Positions 18,861 to 27,478 of a stretch of DNA of 64,000 nucleotides are shown here, piece by piece. Both the position numbers and the translations under genes were made by a program. The DNA lies in assembly GCA_024280885.1 (NCBI GenBank), contig JAJRPF010000042.1:62001-126000 (forward strand), given 5' to 3'. Below the pieces are notes generated by a model, which worked only from the letters and a program-made list of their open reading frames with translations, searched no databases and was not told the origin of the DNA. The stretch is from Planctomycetota bacterium. GTDB taxonomy: Bacteria > Planctomycetota > JAJSAM01 > JAJVHW01. Positions within the stretch are counted from its first letter, which is position 1, and each line of letters opens with the position of its first letter.

Positions 18861-18956
18861 GGAGTCAGGACAGTTTCGGCAGAGTTCGGAGGTCAGCATC
18901 CGCTGCATCGATGCCCGTGATCCGAACTCCGCCGAGACTATCCTGACTCCGTATCG
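18861..18956. repeat. 96-nt palindromic repeat, copy A
   Basis: Arms 18861-18890 and 18921-18950 pair at 27 of 30 positions. The full 96 nt align without gaps to 39586-39681 (copy B) at about 75 of 96 positions. Several stem differences between the copies are compensatory: T:A against C:G, and G:C against A:T. The element lies between convergent genes and covers the last 29 or so codons of the minus-strand membrane protein, so it has become part of that gene. Confidence 0.85.
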
Positions 18957-21900
18957 ATGTCGCCGGTACCGGGGCCGAGGCCGGAGCCGCATCCGCCCAC
19001 GCCGCCGCGTCGAGCAGTCGGGCGACGCACCAGAGCGCGCCGATCGCGGCCACGATCTGCGCCGTCCAGATGAACTCCGCGACGTCGAACGGCCAAACGG
19101 CGTTTCCGTACCACGGGATCACGGCGAAGTGCGCGATTAGCGCCGCGCACGGAACGCCATACGCCAGCGCCAACGCGGGCGGGAGCGCTCCGCCGATACG
19201 CGCCGCAGGGCCGTCCCGACGCCACGCCAGACGTGTCCATGCTGCGACACCACCCGTCAGAGCGATCAACGCCAGCCACGCGGACCGGTCCGCGAGCCAC
19301 CTCTGGCCGGCATCCGCGACAACCCAGAACACAGCCGCGACCGTGGCGGCAAGCACAAGCGCGGTCACGCGGACGACCAAGCCGACACGCGCGACGCGAC
19401 GCGGCGGCGGTTCGGCAACACGCGGGACGGCGAGGACAAGCGCGCGGGCCAGCGGTGCGAACGAAAGAACAGTCGCCATCGCGGAGATCGACGCGGCGGA
19501 TGCGAGCCACCTCGTGTCCATCCAGAGCTGCGACGCCGCAGAGAACCCCGCCGCGGCGATCGCGAATGCGAACGCCATCGGTCCCGCAAGACCGAGAGTG
19601 GCGCGCCCCAGGCGTCGCACGCCGACGGCGACCACGAACCACCCGAGCGCGTCAGGGACCAGGTCGATGACATCCAGCCAGACGTTCGCGACGACGAGAG
19701 AGAGCCCGATCACGATGGCCCACGCGGCGAGCAACAACCCGCCGTGTGGCGTCGCGCTGCCCACTCGCCGAGCGCGCCCGCGCAGCAGGAGGAGACTGGC
19801 GAAGAGGACGCCAAGCGCCGCGCCAAGAGCGGCGAGTTGTACCCGCGGACGTCGGACGAACGCCTCCCGAAGAGACGTCGCTTCCGCGTGCCGCGCGAGC
19901 GACGTGAGCGGGTCAGAGAGTTCCGCCGAGAGCTCGACACCAAGACGCTTCGCGGCGAGTAGAGCCCGCAGCGCGGCGTCCGGCTCCACGCTCGCCATGA
20001 CGAGTTGCTCGAACGCATGACGTGCAACATCGAGATCGTCGGTCCGAACGAGCACATCGACCCAGAACGCGTTCCCTGGTTTCTCCACGTCCATGCCGAA
20101 GAAGTCGCCAGGCATCCGGTCTCCGAAGCGGTGCATGCCCGAATCGAGAAAGAGGCCGGTCTCCCCGGCGAGAGCGGCTGCGAGCGCAACGGTGCTTTCG
20201 GCGCGCACCTCGGACTCCCGAAGGTGCAGGATCCGCAGGAGATCCTCGCGAGCGCGCGCCACGGGTACGAAGGTCGCCGCCCACGTCGATCCGGGAGATG
20301 GCTCGAAGCGCCGCGAGTACGCAACGACCTCGGCCCGCCGCAGCGCTCTCTCGCTCTCGCGGACGGCGTCGGCGCGGCTGCCGTCGAGAGCACGGGTCAC
20401 CGCTCGTTCGCACGCAGCGACTCCGTCGAGGGCGACCTCGGTGAGTTCCTCCGCCCAGACGAGCACCGCGCCTCCACCACCGGGCCGCACCTCGACGAGC
20501 ACGTCGAAGCGCGGCTCGTCGTGGACGCGACCGCCTTCCACCCAGACCTCCCTCGTCCCGAGGGCACCACTTCGGACGAGGGTCGGCCTCACGAGGGAAC
20601 GGAAGAAACCGAGTCTGATGATGACGTAGGAATCCGGGTTGACCGACGGGCCCCACCACTCCGCACACACAGCCAGGAAGCCGGCGTCGGTCGGGCTGTA
20701 CGACACGAAGGCTCGCGGATGTCCATCTCTTCTCCAACCGTAAGACCGCGCGTCCACGACCGGGAGCCCGGGTATCGCGGGCCGCGTGCTCAACGCGCGT
20801 CGCCATCGCACGCGCCGCGGCGGCCGGGTCCAGAACGCTGACGCGTCCGTCGAAGCGACACGCACGGCGGCACTCGTGGAGACACGCAATCCCCCGTCGT
20901 CGTAGTCCACCCACGCCGCGACGATGCGACGGGCTGCCGGCGCGATCTCGAGAATCTCCCGCCAGTCCGCAGCGCCCGTCTCTGGATACGGCCCCGCATG
21001 CTCGATCCGCCACGGAACCCCGCGCTCCCGATCGTGGCGCAACTCCAGCACTGCGAGCAAGCTCTCGCTACGCCAGGTCTCACCCGGTCGAGAGGGAGAC
21101 ACCGAGAGGAGGTTGAGCAACTCGGCGTCCGTACACTCCGGAACTAGTTGCCCCGGCTGAAGAAGCCACTCCTCCACAGCGCCTGGAGCGCGGTCGGACA
21201 GCACGGCGGGGACCTTTCGGCCGGTGTGGAAGAAATGCCAATCCGCTACCATCTCGCGTGCGGCCCACGTGCTCTCTAACCGACTGAGTTCATCGTGTGC
21301 GAGGCCGACCCGGGCGCGCACTCCGTCCTCGCCGCGCATCGAGCGCACACGCGTCCACGCTTCTGCGATCAGGGCGGGGCGCCGCGCAACTTCGGGCTCC
21401 ACGGCCTCTACGAGCGGCATCAACGCGAACGGTAATGTGCCGATCCGCGCCAGAGCCCACGCCGCCGCGCGTCGATCCCGATCCCGTCGTCGCCCGTCAA
21501 CCGCGATCTCGGCCAGGCGATCACACACGCCCGCGCGCTCGGCGTTGTCGATCCACTCGGTGAGCAGACGCTCGATGGGGCCTCGCCAGTCCGCCGAGTC
21601 GAAGCTCAAGCCGGCGGGAGTGACGAGCGCCAGCGCGACAGCGTCGGCGAGCGGATAGCCGGCGGCGCGCAGCGACCGGAATGCACGCTCTGGACCCGCG
21701 CGCGCAACGGAGCGAAGGTGCGCGAGAAGAAGCGCGTGCGACGGACTGTCCGAGCTCACCGCGTGGGGCAGTGTCCACAGCAGCGGATCCAGAACCAGTC
21801 GGCGATTCCGCGAGAGCGAAGTCTCACGGAGTAGGAGTTGCTCGAGGCGCCAAGGCGCCGCCTCGATCCCCTCAGGTGGAGGTGCTTGCCCGACCATCTC

Positions 21901-22347
21901 TCGGTAGATCGTCCGACGCGAGATCAGCGCCCAGAGTTGGGGATCATCTGCGTCCACATCCCGCGCCTTCTCCGCAAGCAACGCGCGTGCCTCCTCGACG
22001 CGCCCCGAAATCGCCAAGGCATCGCCATCGTGGAGAGCGTCGAGTACGTCCGCACGCAGCCAGTCGGTCGAGATCTCGGCTTGCATGGCAGAGTCGACCG
22101 CAGCAATGAGCACAGCGCCGAGCGACCGCGTGTAGGGCTCTGGAGGTGAGGACTCCTCTCCGAGCCCCCGCCACGCGCCGAAGACGCCGGCGACGACGAT
22201 CAGCGCGACCGACACCCACGACTCGGAGCGCCGCCAAGCCGCTCGAATGCGATCACGCCCTCGCCGTCTTCCGTCGCCAGTCGTCAAGTCGTACACCCCC
22301 GCGTCGCCCGAGCCCACTCTACCCGCGAACGGGGGAAGCGCCGGCAC
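18865..22347 (-). CDS. Large polytopic membrane protein with extracytoplasmic domain
   Basis: 1160 residues from the GTG at 22347; there is no clear Shine-Dalgarno, and in-frame GTG codons within the next 20 codons are also possible starts. A basic N-terminus precedes one span (about 43-60, VSVALIVVAGVFGAW). A soluble domain of about 700 residues follows, Trp-, Arg- and Glu-rich and partly repeat-like. The last third has about eight spans in a row, including LLLAAWAIVIGLSLVVANVW and ALALAYGVPCAALIAHF. No catalytic motif is recognised. The C-terminal IRSQDSLGGVRITGIDAADA and following residues are encoded by palindromic repeat copy A. Confidence 0.75.
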   Translation of the reverse strand: MPALPPFAGRVGSGDAGVYDLTTGDGRRRGRDRIRAAWRRSESWVSVALIVVAGVFGAWRGLGEESSPPEPYTRSLGAVLIAAVDSAMQAEISTDWLRADVLDALHDGDALAISGRVEEARALLAEKARDVDADDPQLWALISRRTIYREMVGQAPPPEGIEAAPWRLEQLLLRETSLSRNRRLVLDPLLWTLPHAVSSDSPSHALLLAHLRSVARAGPERAFRSLRAAGYPLADAVALALVTPAGLSFDSADWRGPIERLLTEWIDNAERAGVCDRLAEIAVDGRRRDRDRRAAAWALARIGTLPFALMPLVEAVEPEVARRPALIAEAWTRVRSMRGEDGVRARVGLAHDELSRLESTWAAREMVADWHFFHTGRKVPAVLSDRAPGAVEEWLLQPGQLVPECTDAELLNLLSVSPSRPGETWRSESLLAVLELRHDRERGVPWRIEHAGPYPETGAADWREILEIAPAARRIVAAWVDYDDGGLRVSTSAAVRVASTDASAFWTRPPRRVRWRRALSTRPAIPGLPVVDARSYGWRRDGHPRAFVSYSPTDAGFLAVCAEWWGPSVNPDSYVIIRLGFFRSLVRPTLVRSGALGTREVWVEGGRVHDEPRFDVLVEVRPGGGGAVLVWAEELTEVALDGVAACERAVTRALDGSRADAVRESERALRRAEVVAYSRRFEPSPGSTWAATFVPVARAREDLLRILHLRESEVRAESTVALAAALAGETGLFLDSGMHRFGDRMPGDFFGMDVEKPGNAFWVDVLVRTDDLDVARHAFEQLVMASVEPDAALRALLAAKRLGVELSAELSDPLTSLARHAEATSLREAFVRRPRVQLAALGAALGVLFASLLLLRGRARRVGSATPHGGLLLAAWAIVIGLSLVVANVWLDVIDLVPDALGWFVVAVGVRRLGRATLGLAGPMAFAFAIAAAGFSAASQLWMDTRWLASAASISAMATVLSFAPLARALVLAVPRVAEPPPRRVARVGLVVRVTALVLAATVAAVFWVVADAGQRWLADRSAWLALIALTGGVAAWTRLAWRRDGPAARIGGALPPALALAYGVPCAALIAHFAVIPWYGNAVWPFDVAEFIWTAQIVAAIGALWCVARLLDAAAWADAAPASAPVPATSIRSQDSLGGVRITGIDAADADLRTLPKLS

Positions 22348-22545
22348 TCACGGCAGAGTCGGGATCGCACGGTCGTCTCGCGCCTCAGCTTCGAAGTAGA
22401 CTGCGACACCTCCCGAGCCGCTGCCCCGCGCGGTTCCGGCGCCTGGACCGATTGCCGGGTTGCTGTAGAGTCGCACGCGGGATGGGAGCGGCCCTTGTCG
22501 TTCCCGCGGATGCGCGAGGGATCGCCCGCATCCATGGAGGCACGC

Positions 22546-24669
22546 ATGCAGAGAACGCAAGCAGTCGGTTTCGTCTTGGTCGTGACGTCGCTCGTCGCCG
22601 TCGCTGGGGGAGGCGTCAGCTTCACTTCGACAACGACGATCACCAACCAGGGCGACGCGAGCGACGTGTTCGTCGCCGACGTCAACGGGGACGACGTCCC
22701 CGATCTGATCACCGACAACTTCCGGAACAAGATGGTGGTCGTCCGCGAGGGAAACGGAGACGGGACCTTCGGCGACGAGACACTGCTCCAGTACGAGGGC
22801 ACGTGGGTCGCGACAAGCGTCCGTGACATCGACGGCGACGGGGACGTGGACATCATCGCCGAACTGGCGGGCACCGCCGATGACCCCACGCTGCAGACCA
22901 GCAAGATGTTCCGCGGCGTCATGACCGTCTTCCGCAACGACGGCGCGGGGGAGTTCACGCCAGTCGATCTCGACGGTCTCGGCCAGGCGTCGGGGACGTT
23001 CCACCTTATCGACGTGAACGGAGACGGCGACCTCGACATCCTTCGCCCGACGGGGAACGGCGACTCGCTCCTCCTCGCTGACGGCACCGGCGGCTTCGGT
23101 GAACCGGCATTCGTCACTGCGTTCTTCGATCTGTCCCGCGGGACGACGCGCGCGGTCGGCAACTTCGACACGGACGCCGAAATCGAGATTCTGCTCGGCG
23201 GCGGACGCATCGCGAACATCGAGGACGGGGAGCTAACCAACGAGACGACGGTCGACTCGCTGGAACTCGGAAGCAACGTGATCGCCACGGGTGACTTCGA
23301 CGGCGACGGTTCGCTCGACATCGTCACCGCGAGTCAGCAGCTCTTCGGCACCGGTAGCGTGATCGTGTGTCTCAACGACGGCACAGGCGAGGAGTTCGAC
23401 ACGACGCGCTACAGCGGGATCACGAATCCGGTCCGCATCAGTGTGGGCGACGCAGACGGCGACGGCGATCTCGACATCGCGCTCGCCGGGCAGGCCAACG
23501 GCGCGACGATCTACGTGAACGACGGCGACGGTGGCTTCGACGAAACGGTGTTCGTCACGCATCCCGGGAGCCGAGTGCTCGTGCAGGGGCTGCGTCTTGC
23601 CGACATCGTGGGCGACAGCGGGCTGGAACTCCTGACGGTCAACGTGCTCGAGTCGGAGGTGTCGATCCTCGAGAAGAGCACTGCCGCGCCGCCGGTCGTG
23701 AACTCGATCTCGCCACGATCCATCTTCCGCGGACAGACGGTCACGTTCGACGTCGTGGGGAGTGACTTCGTCGGCGAGCTCTTCGCGGACCTCGGCGAGG
23801 GATTGCTGCTCGAGGACCTGACCGTTGTCTCTCCCACGCAACTCCGGATGCGCATTCGCGCGTTCGAGGAGTTCTCGCCGACGACACCGATCGGCGCACG
23901 CGAGATCACGATCCGCAGCGCCGACGGGCAGAGCGATCGCATCACGCTTGATGTACTACTCGGACCGACGCCCGACGTTGCGGGGATCTCGCCCTCACGT
24001 GCGTTCGCGGGCCGCACGGTGGACGTTCAGGTCTCGGGTCTTGCGTTCGATGAAGGCGCGACTCTCGATCTCGGCGAGGGGATCGTCGTCGGCTCCGTCG
24101 TGCGCGAGTCGGAGTCGGTCGTACGCGCCACCGTCACGATCGCGCCCGACGCCGCCACGGGGCCGCGCGCGCTGCGCGTGACCAACGCCACGGACACGAC
24201 GGGCGAGCTCTTGGGCGCATTCACCGTCGATCCCCCACTCGCGTACGACATCGTGCAGCGCAGCGGCGCACTCTTGGACCGCAAGAAGGAAGGGCGCGAC
24301 ACACTTCGCGTCAGCACGCGGTACACGCCGAACGGTTTCGCAACCGACGCCATCGCAGATCCGCGCGACGACGAGGTGACCGTAACCGTCGGCGACGTGT
24401 CCGGCGGACTCACGTTCACGATCCTCGCCAACGATCCGGCGTGGAAGAAGAAGAAGGGCAAGTTCACCTGGAGGAGCGCGCGGCGCGCGCAGCCGCAGCT
24501 GAAGCTGACGATCGAGCCGAAGAAGAACCGCGCGACGATCCTCGTGAAGAAGGCCGACCTGGTCGTGCCCGACAACGGCACGATCCGTGTGGACCTTGCG
24601 ATCGGAGTTGACCGCGGCATCCGCGATGACGCCTGGCAGAGGTTCCGCAAGGGCATCCGCCTGCGCTGA
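22546..24669 (+). CDS. Secreted FG-GAP/VCBS-repeat protein with IPT-like domains
   Basis: 707 residues from the ATG at 22546, with GGAGG five bases upstream. A signal peptide (VGFVLVVTSLVAVAGGG) leads into about 370 residues of beta-propeller VCBS/FG-GAP repeats, each with calcium-binding loops such as DVNGDGDLDI, DFDGDGSLDI and DADGDGDLDI. Two immunoglobulin-like IPT segments follow, each opening with ISP and PxF(A/R)G patterns (VNSISPRSIFRGQTV, VAGISPSRAFAGRTV). The C-terminal 150 residues are Lys-rich. It probably acts at the cell surface in adhesion or polymer binding; no enzyme domain is seen. Confidence 0.9.
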   Translation: MQRTQAVGFVLVVTSLVAVAGGGVSFTSTTTITNQGDASDVFVADVNGDDVPDLITDNFRNKMVVVREGNGDGTFGDETLLQYEGTWVATSVRDIDGDGDVDIIAELAGTADDPTLQTSKMFRGVMTVFRNDGAGEFTPVDLDGLGQASGTFHLIDVNGDGDLDILRPTGNGDSLLLADGTGGFGEPAFVTAFFDLSRGTTRAVGNFDTDAEIEILLGGGRIANIEDGELTNETTVDSLELGSNVIATGDFDGDGSLDIVTASQQLFGTGSVIVCLNDGTGEEFDTTRYSGITNPVRISVGDADGDGDLDIALAGQANGATIYVNDGDGGFDETVFVTHPGSRVLVQGLRLADIVGDSGLELLTVNVLESEVSILEKSTAAPPVVNSISPRSIFRGQTVTFDVVGSDFVGELFADLGEGLLLEDLTVVSPTQLRMRIRAFEEFSPTTPIGAREITIRSADGQSDRITLDVLLGPTPDVAGISPSRAFAGRTVDVQVSGLAFDEGATLDLGEGIVVGSVVRESESVVRATVTIAPDAATGPRALRVTNATDTTGELLGAFTVDPPLAYDIVQRSGALLDRKKEGRDTLRVSTRYTPNGFATDAIADPRDDEVTVTVGDVSGGLTFTILANDPAWKKKKGKFTWRSARRAQPQLKLTIEPKKNRATILVKKADLVVPDNGTIRVDLAIGVDRGIRDDAWQRFRKGIRLR

Positions 24670-24932
24670 GTGCTGCCTACGTGGCCCTGACTACGGCGTG
24701 GCCCGGGAGTGCGGCAGCATCAACGTCACCAGTTGCGTCTACGTCTTCCACGGGGAAACTCGGGATTGCGAAATCTTCGCAAGCGCGATCGCCCGAAGTG
24801 CGGCCGATCGATAGCTCGCCGTGTCTTCCCACAGGAACGATGGCGACGCTGGCGGTCCGCGGGGCACCGACCAAGCGAGACCGTTCACGGATTGTCTGGT
24901 CGCCCTCATCGAGGTTCGCAAGACTGCCTGTC

Positions 24933-25193
24933 TCAGCGACGGTAGACGTCAGACCGATGGGCGACGCGGACCACCTCGACGACAACCTCTCCGTCATCCA
25001 CGGTGTAGACGATGCGGTAGGCCCCCTGACGGATGCGGTACGCATCTCTGCCCGAGAGCTTTCGGCAGCCTGGCGGGCGCGGATCGTCGGCGAGTACTGC
25101 GATACGATCGACCACGCGACGCCGAACGGCGAGAGGGAGAGCGGAGATCTCCTTCTCGGCCGACCGCTTGATGCGAACGCTATATGTCGCCAC
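24933..25193 (-). CDS. RelE/ParE-family toxin
   Basis: 86 residues with the RelE/ParE fold signature: MATYSVRIKRSAEKEISALP, GCRKLSGRDAYRIRQGAYRI and the terminal beta-strand GEVVVEVVRVAHRSDVY. Members cut ribosome-bound mRNA (RelE) or poison gyrase (ParE). The Arg-rich strand and terminal Arg/Tyr favour RelE, but this is not decisive. Its start overlaps the antitoxin gene by 14 nt. Confidence 0.9.
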   Translation of the reverse strand: MATYSVRIKRSAEKEISALPLAVRRRVVDRIAVLADDPRPPGCRKLSGRDAYRIRQGAYRIVYTVDDGEVVVEVVRVAHRSDVYRR

Positions 25194-25410
25194 GCGCGCG
25201 AAGCTCGGCCAGGAACTCCTCGAATGGCCGCGATGGCTCGGCGTGCCGGCTGTCGATCGCGATCACGTCATCGACGTCCTCGCTCAACGCATCACGCACT
25301 GCGTCGTTGACGAGGTCGGATATCGAGCGATCGGTGTCCACGGACTTCAATCGCAGCGCACGATGCAGCGCGAGGTCGAGGTAGATCGTGGCCCGCTTGG
25401 TGGTCGACAT
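25180..25410 (-). CDS. Ribbon-helix-helix antitoxin
   Basis: 76 residues. The N-terminal strand TKRATIYLDLALHRALRLKS and following helix (SISDLVNDAVRDALSED) are a CopG/RHH-type DNA-binding domain. The acidic C-terminal half (FEEFLAELRARGD) should wrap the toxin encoded next. It probably represses its own promoter through the dyad at 25429-25444. Confidence 0.88.
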   Translation of the reverse strand: MSTTKRATIYLDLALHRALRLKSVDTDRSISDLVNDAVRDALSEDVDDVIAIDSRHAEPSRPFEEFLAELRARGDI

Positions 25411-25416
25411 TCTGGC

Positions 25417-25444
25417 ATCATAACGTCCAGACGTCTCGACGTCT
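25417..25444 (-). promoter_or_regulatory. Promoter and operator of the toxin-antitoxin pair
   Basis: Reading toward the antitoxin, the dyad AGACGTC-GA-GACGTCT (25429-25444) is followed by TATGAT (25417-25422), a good -10 candidate, a few bases before the antitoxin ATG at 25410. The dyad would occupy the -35 region, as expected for RHH autorepression. This is inference from spacing. Confidence 0.5.
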
Positions 25445-25600
25445 AGCGGGTAGCGCGCCGTGCTTCACATGGGACGGAGCGTCGAGGCCAACACGCTCTC
25501 GTTCCGGCGTGGTGCGGCAGGAAGACCGCCTCGAGTTCCATCTCCCCGCGAGCGCATACCGCCGGTGCGTCGTAGCGCGCCGCATGCGATGATCACTCTC

Positions 25601-27271
25601 ATGGAGCCGAAGACACGCGCACTGATGATCGCCTGCGTACTCGGTGTGGGCGCACTGGTTGCGGGTATCGTCTCGTGCTCCGAGGAGTCGCCCGTGCTGC
25701 GGCCGTCACAGGCGCCCGCTGAGCCGTCCGTCTCTGACGCGCGCGCCGCTCCTCCGCGGACGCGGCGCGCGCGCGTCGAGCGCCGCGCCGCGAATGTCGA
25801 CGCCCCATCGCCTTCGCTCGAAGACCCGCCCGCTCTGCCGTCGAGTGCGGCGCCCGCCGACCCTTCGGCCCCGACGGACGCCGAAGTGCACACGCTGATC
25901 GTTCGCGTGGTGGGCCCGACCGGCGCTCCCGCTCCGCACGTCGACGTTCAGGTGTTCGGCGGATCCTCGGCTGAATTGCGATGGGATGTGAGGCTTATCA
26001 TTGCCAGCGATGTCTGGGAGGGGGCTCCCCGCCAAGTGATTGCCACGGAGCGGACCGACGCATCGGGCCTGGCGCGCATTTCGATCCCCCTCTCCCGGGG
26101 CCCAGCAGTGCAGATCCGAGCACACGGGAAGGACCTGACCGCAACCGTTGTTCGCGTTCCGATGATAGCGGGCGAAACGACGTCGCTCACTCTCACACTC
26201 GCTCCGTCGTTCGAGCTGTCAGGGTTCGTGCGACGCACGAGCGGTGCGGCCGTCGCGGACGCGCAGGTCTTTCTCGGGGGAGTCCGCCGCGGACAGGCCC
26301 CGAACCACTTGGGTGTGGTCACGACCGACGAGAGGGGGACGTTTCGGTTCCCGCCGATAGCCCTCCCGCCGGAGGGGACTCTCGCCGTCTACGCCATCGG
26401 CTCGGACACGGCGGGGACAACCGTCGAGGTCCCCGCGCGACAGGGTGTGATCGACGACGTCATCATCACGGTCGATCCCTCGGCCAGCGTGCGCGGAAGG
26501 TGCGTCGACGAGGAAGGCAAGCCCCTCCCGAGCGTACGCATTCGCGGCATCTTCCCCTTCAGCGGCGAGATCACGTACACCGGCGCCGACGGCCGCTTCT
26601 CGATCAAGATTCCTGGTGACGGCGGCGGGGTGATCTTCTGGACCGCGGACCGTGTGCAGACCGGGCGCCGCGACATCGTCGCGATCGACGGAGTGGCCAA
26701 TATCGGAGACGTCATCATCGCGCGAGGCGGGACGATCTCCGGGCGCGTCGTGCGGCCGGACGGGTCGCCGCGCGCGGACGTCCACATCACCATCGGCGAA
26801 CCGATCACGCAGCACGCTGCGTTCAGGGGCCGCACGGATGCCGACGGGCGCTTTCGCGCCGGTTTGATCGGTGCGGGCCCGCACACAATCTTCGTCGTCT
26901 CGAACGATCCGATCAGAGGTCCGGCCGCGCGCGCCAACTTCCACTTCGGCCCGTACCACGCGGGTACCAGCGGAGTAGACCTCGTCGTCCCGGACGGTAT
27001 CTGGGTCCGCGTGGACATCGTCGACGGGGAGCCGGGCACACGGTCGGGATTGGTGAACGGGCGAGTCGCCGCGCTGCGGGTGGACCGGCCGATGTTCTCC
27101 GCCGCCACGGGCTCGTTCAACGGGCCTGCTCCGTCGGAGTTTCACCTCCAATTGCAGACGCCCGGGCGCTACTCGCTCAAGATCGATTTCGACGGCAGCA
27201 CAAAGCGCGTCGAGACCGAGATCGTCGTGACGGATGACTCCGACCAGCGCTTCACCGTCACACTGCGCTGA
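25601..27271 (+). CDS. Exported lipoprotein with repeated carboxypeptidase-regulatory-like domains
   Basis: 556 residues from the ATG at 25601, which places Lys and Arg before the hydrophobic segment; an ATG 12 nt earlier is possible. The signal sequence ends GIVSC, so it is probably a lipoprotein. A Pro/Ala/Arg linker precedes four or five beta-sandwich modules of the carboxypeptidase-regulatory/CnaB-like type (SGFVRRTSGAAVADAQVFLG, RGRCVDEEGKPLPSVRIRG, SGRVVRPDGSPRADVHI). No peptidase domain is present. The same module type forms the C-terminal part of the convergent sigma-fusion gene, which suggests a related role. Confidence 0.75.
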   Translation: MEPKTRALMIACVLGVGALVAGIVSCSEESPVLRPSQAPAEPSVSDARAAPPRTRRARVERRAANVDAPSPSLEDPPALPSSAAPADPSAPTDAEVHTLIVRVVGPTGAPAPHVDVQVFGGSSAELRWDVRLIIASDVWEGAPRQVIATERTDASGLARISIPLSRGPAVQIRAHGKDLTATVVRVPMIAGETTSLTLTLAPSFELSGFVRRTSGAAVADAQVFLGGVRRGQAPNHLGVVTTDERGTFRFPPIALPPEGTLAVYAIGSDTAGTTVEVPARQGVIDDVIITVDPSASVRGRCVDEEGKPLPSVRIRGIFPFSGEITYTGADGRFSIKIPGDGGGVIFWTADRVQTGRRDIVAIDGVANIGDVIIARGGTISGRVVRPDGSPRADVHITIGEPITQHAAFRGRTDADGRFRAGLIGAGPHTIFVVSNDPIRGPAARANFHFGPYHAGTSGVDLVVPDGIWVRVDIVDGEPGTRSGLVNGRVAALRVDRPMFSAATGSFNGPAPSEFHLQLQTPGRYSLKIDFDGSTKRVETEIVVTDDSDQRFTVTLR

Positions 27272-27478
27272 CGACGTCACTCAGCGCCGGCGCTTGGCGG
27301 AGAGAAGGGAGCGGCCTCGGCTGTCAAGCGTGGTGGCGCATGCCGATCGGATGCGGCCGATGCAAGCGCGACGGCCTGCGGGCTCGTCGATGATCTCGGC
27401 GCGTCCGGCAGTTGCCCGAAAAGGCCGTCGCTTCCGTGTTGAGCCCGTAGGGACGTTCGCGCCGACGACGCGCGCGAT

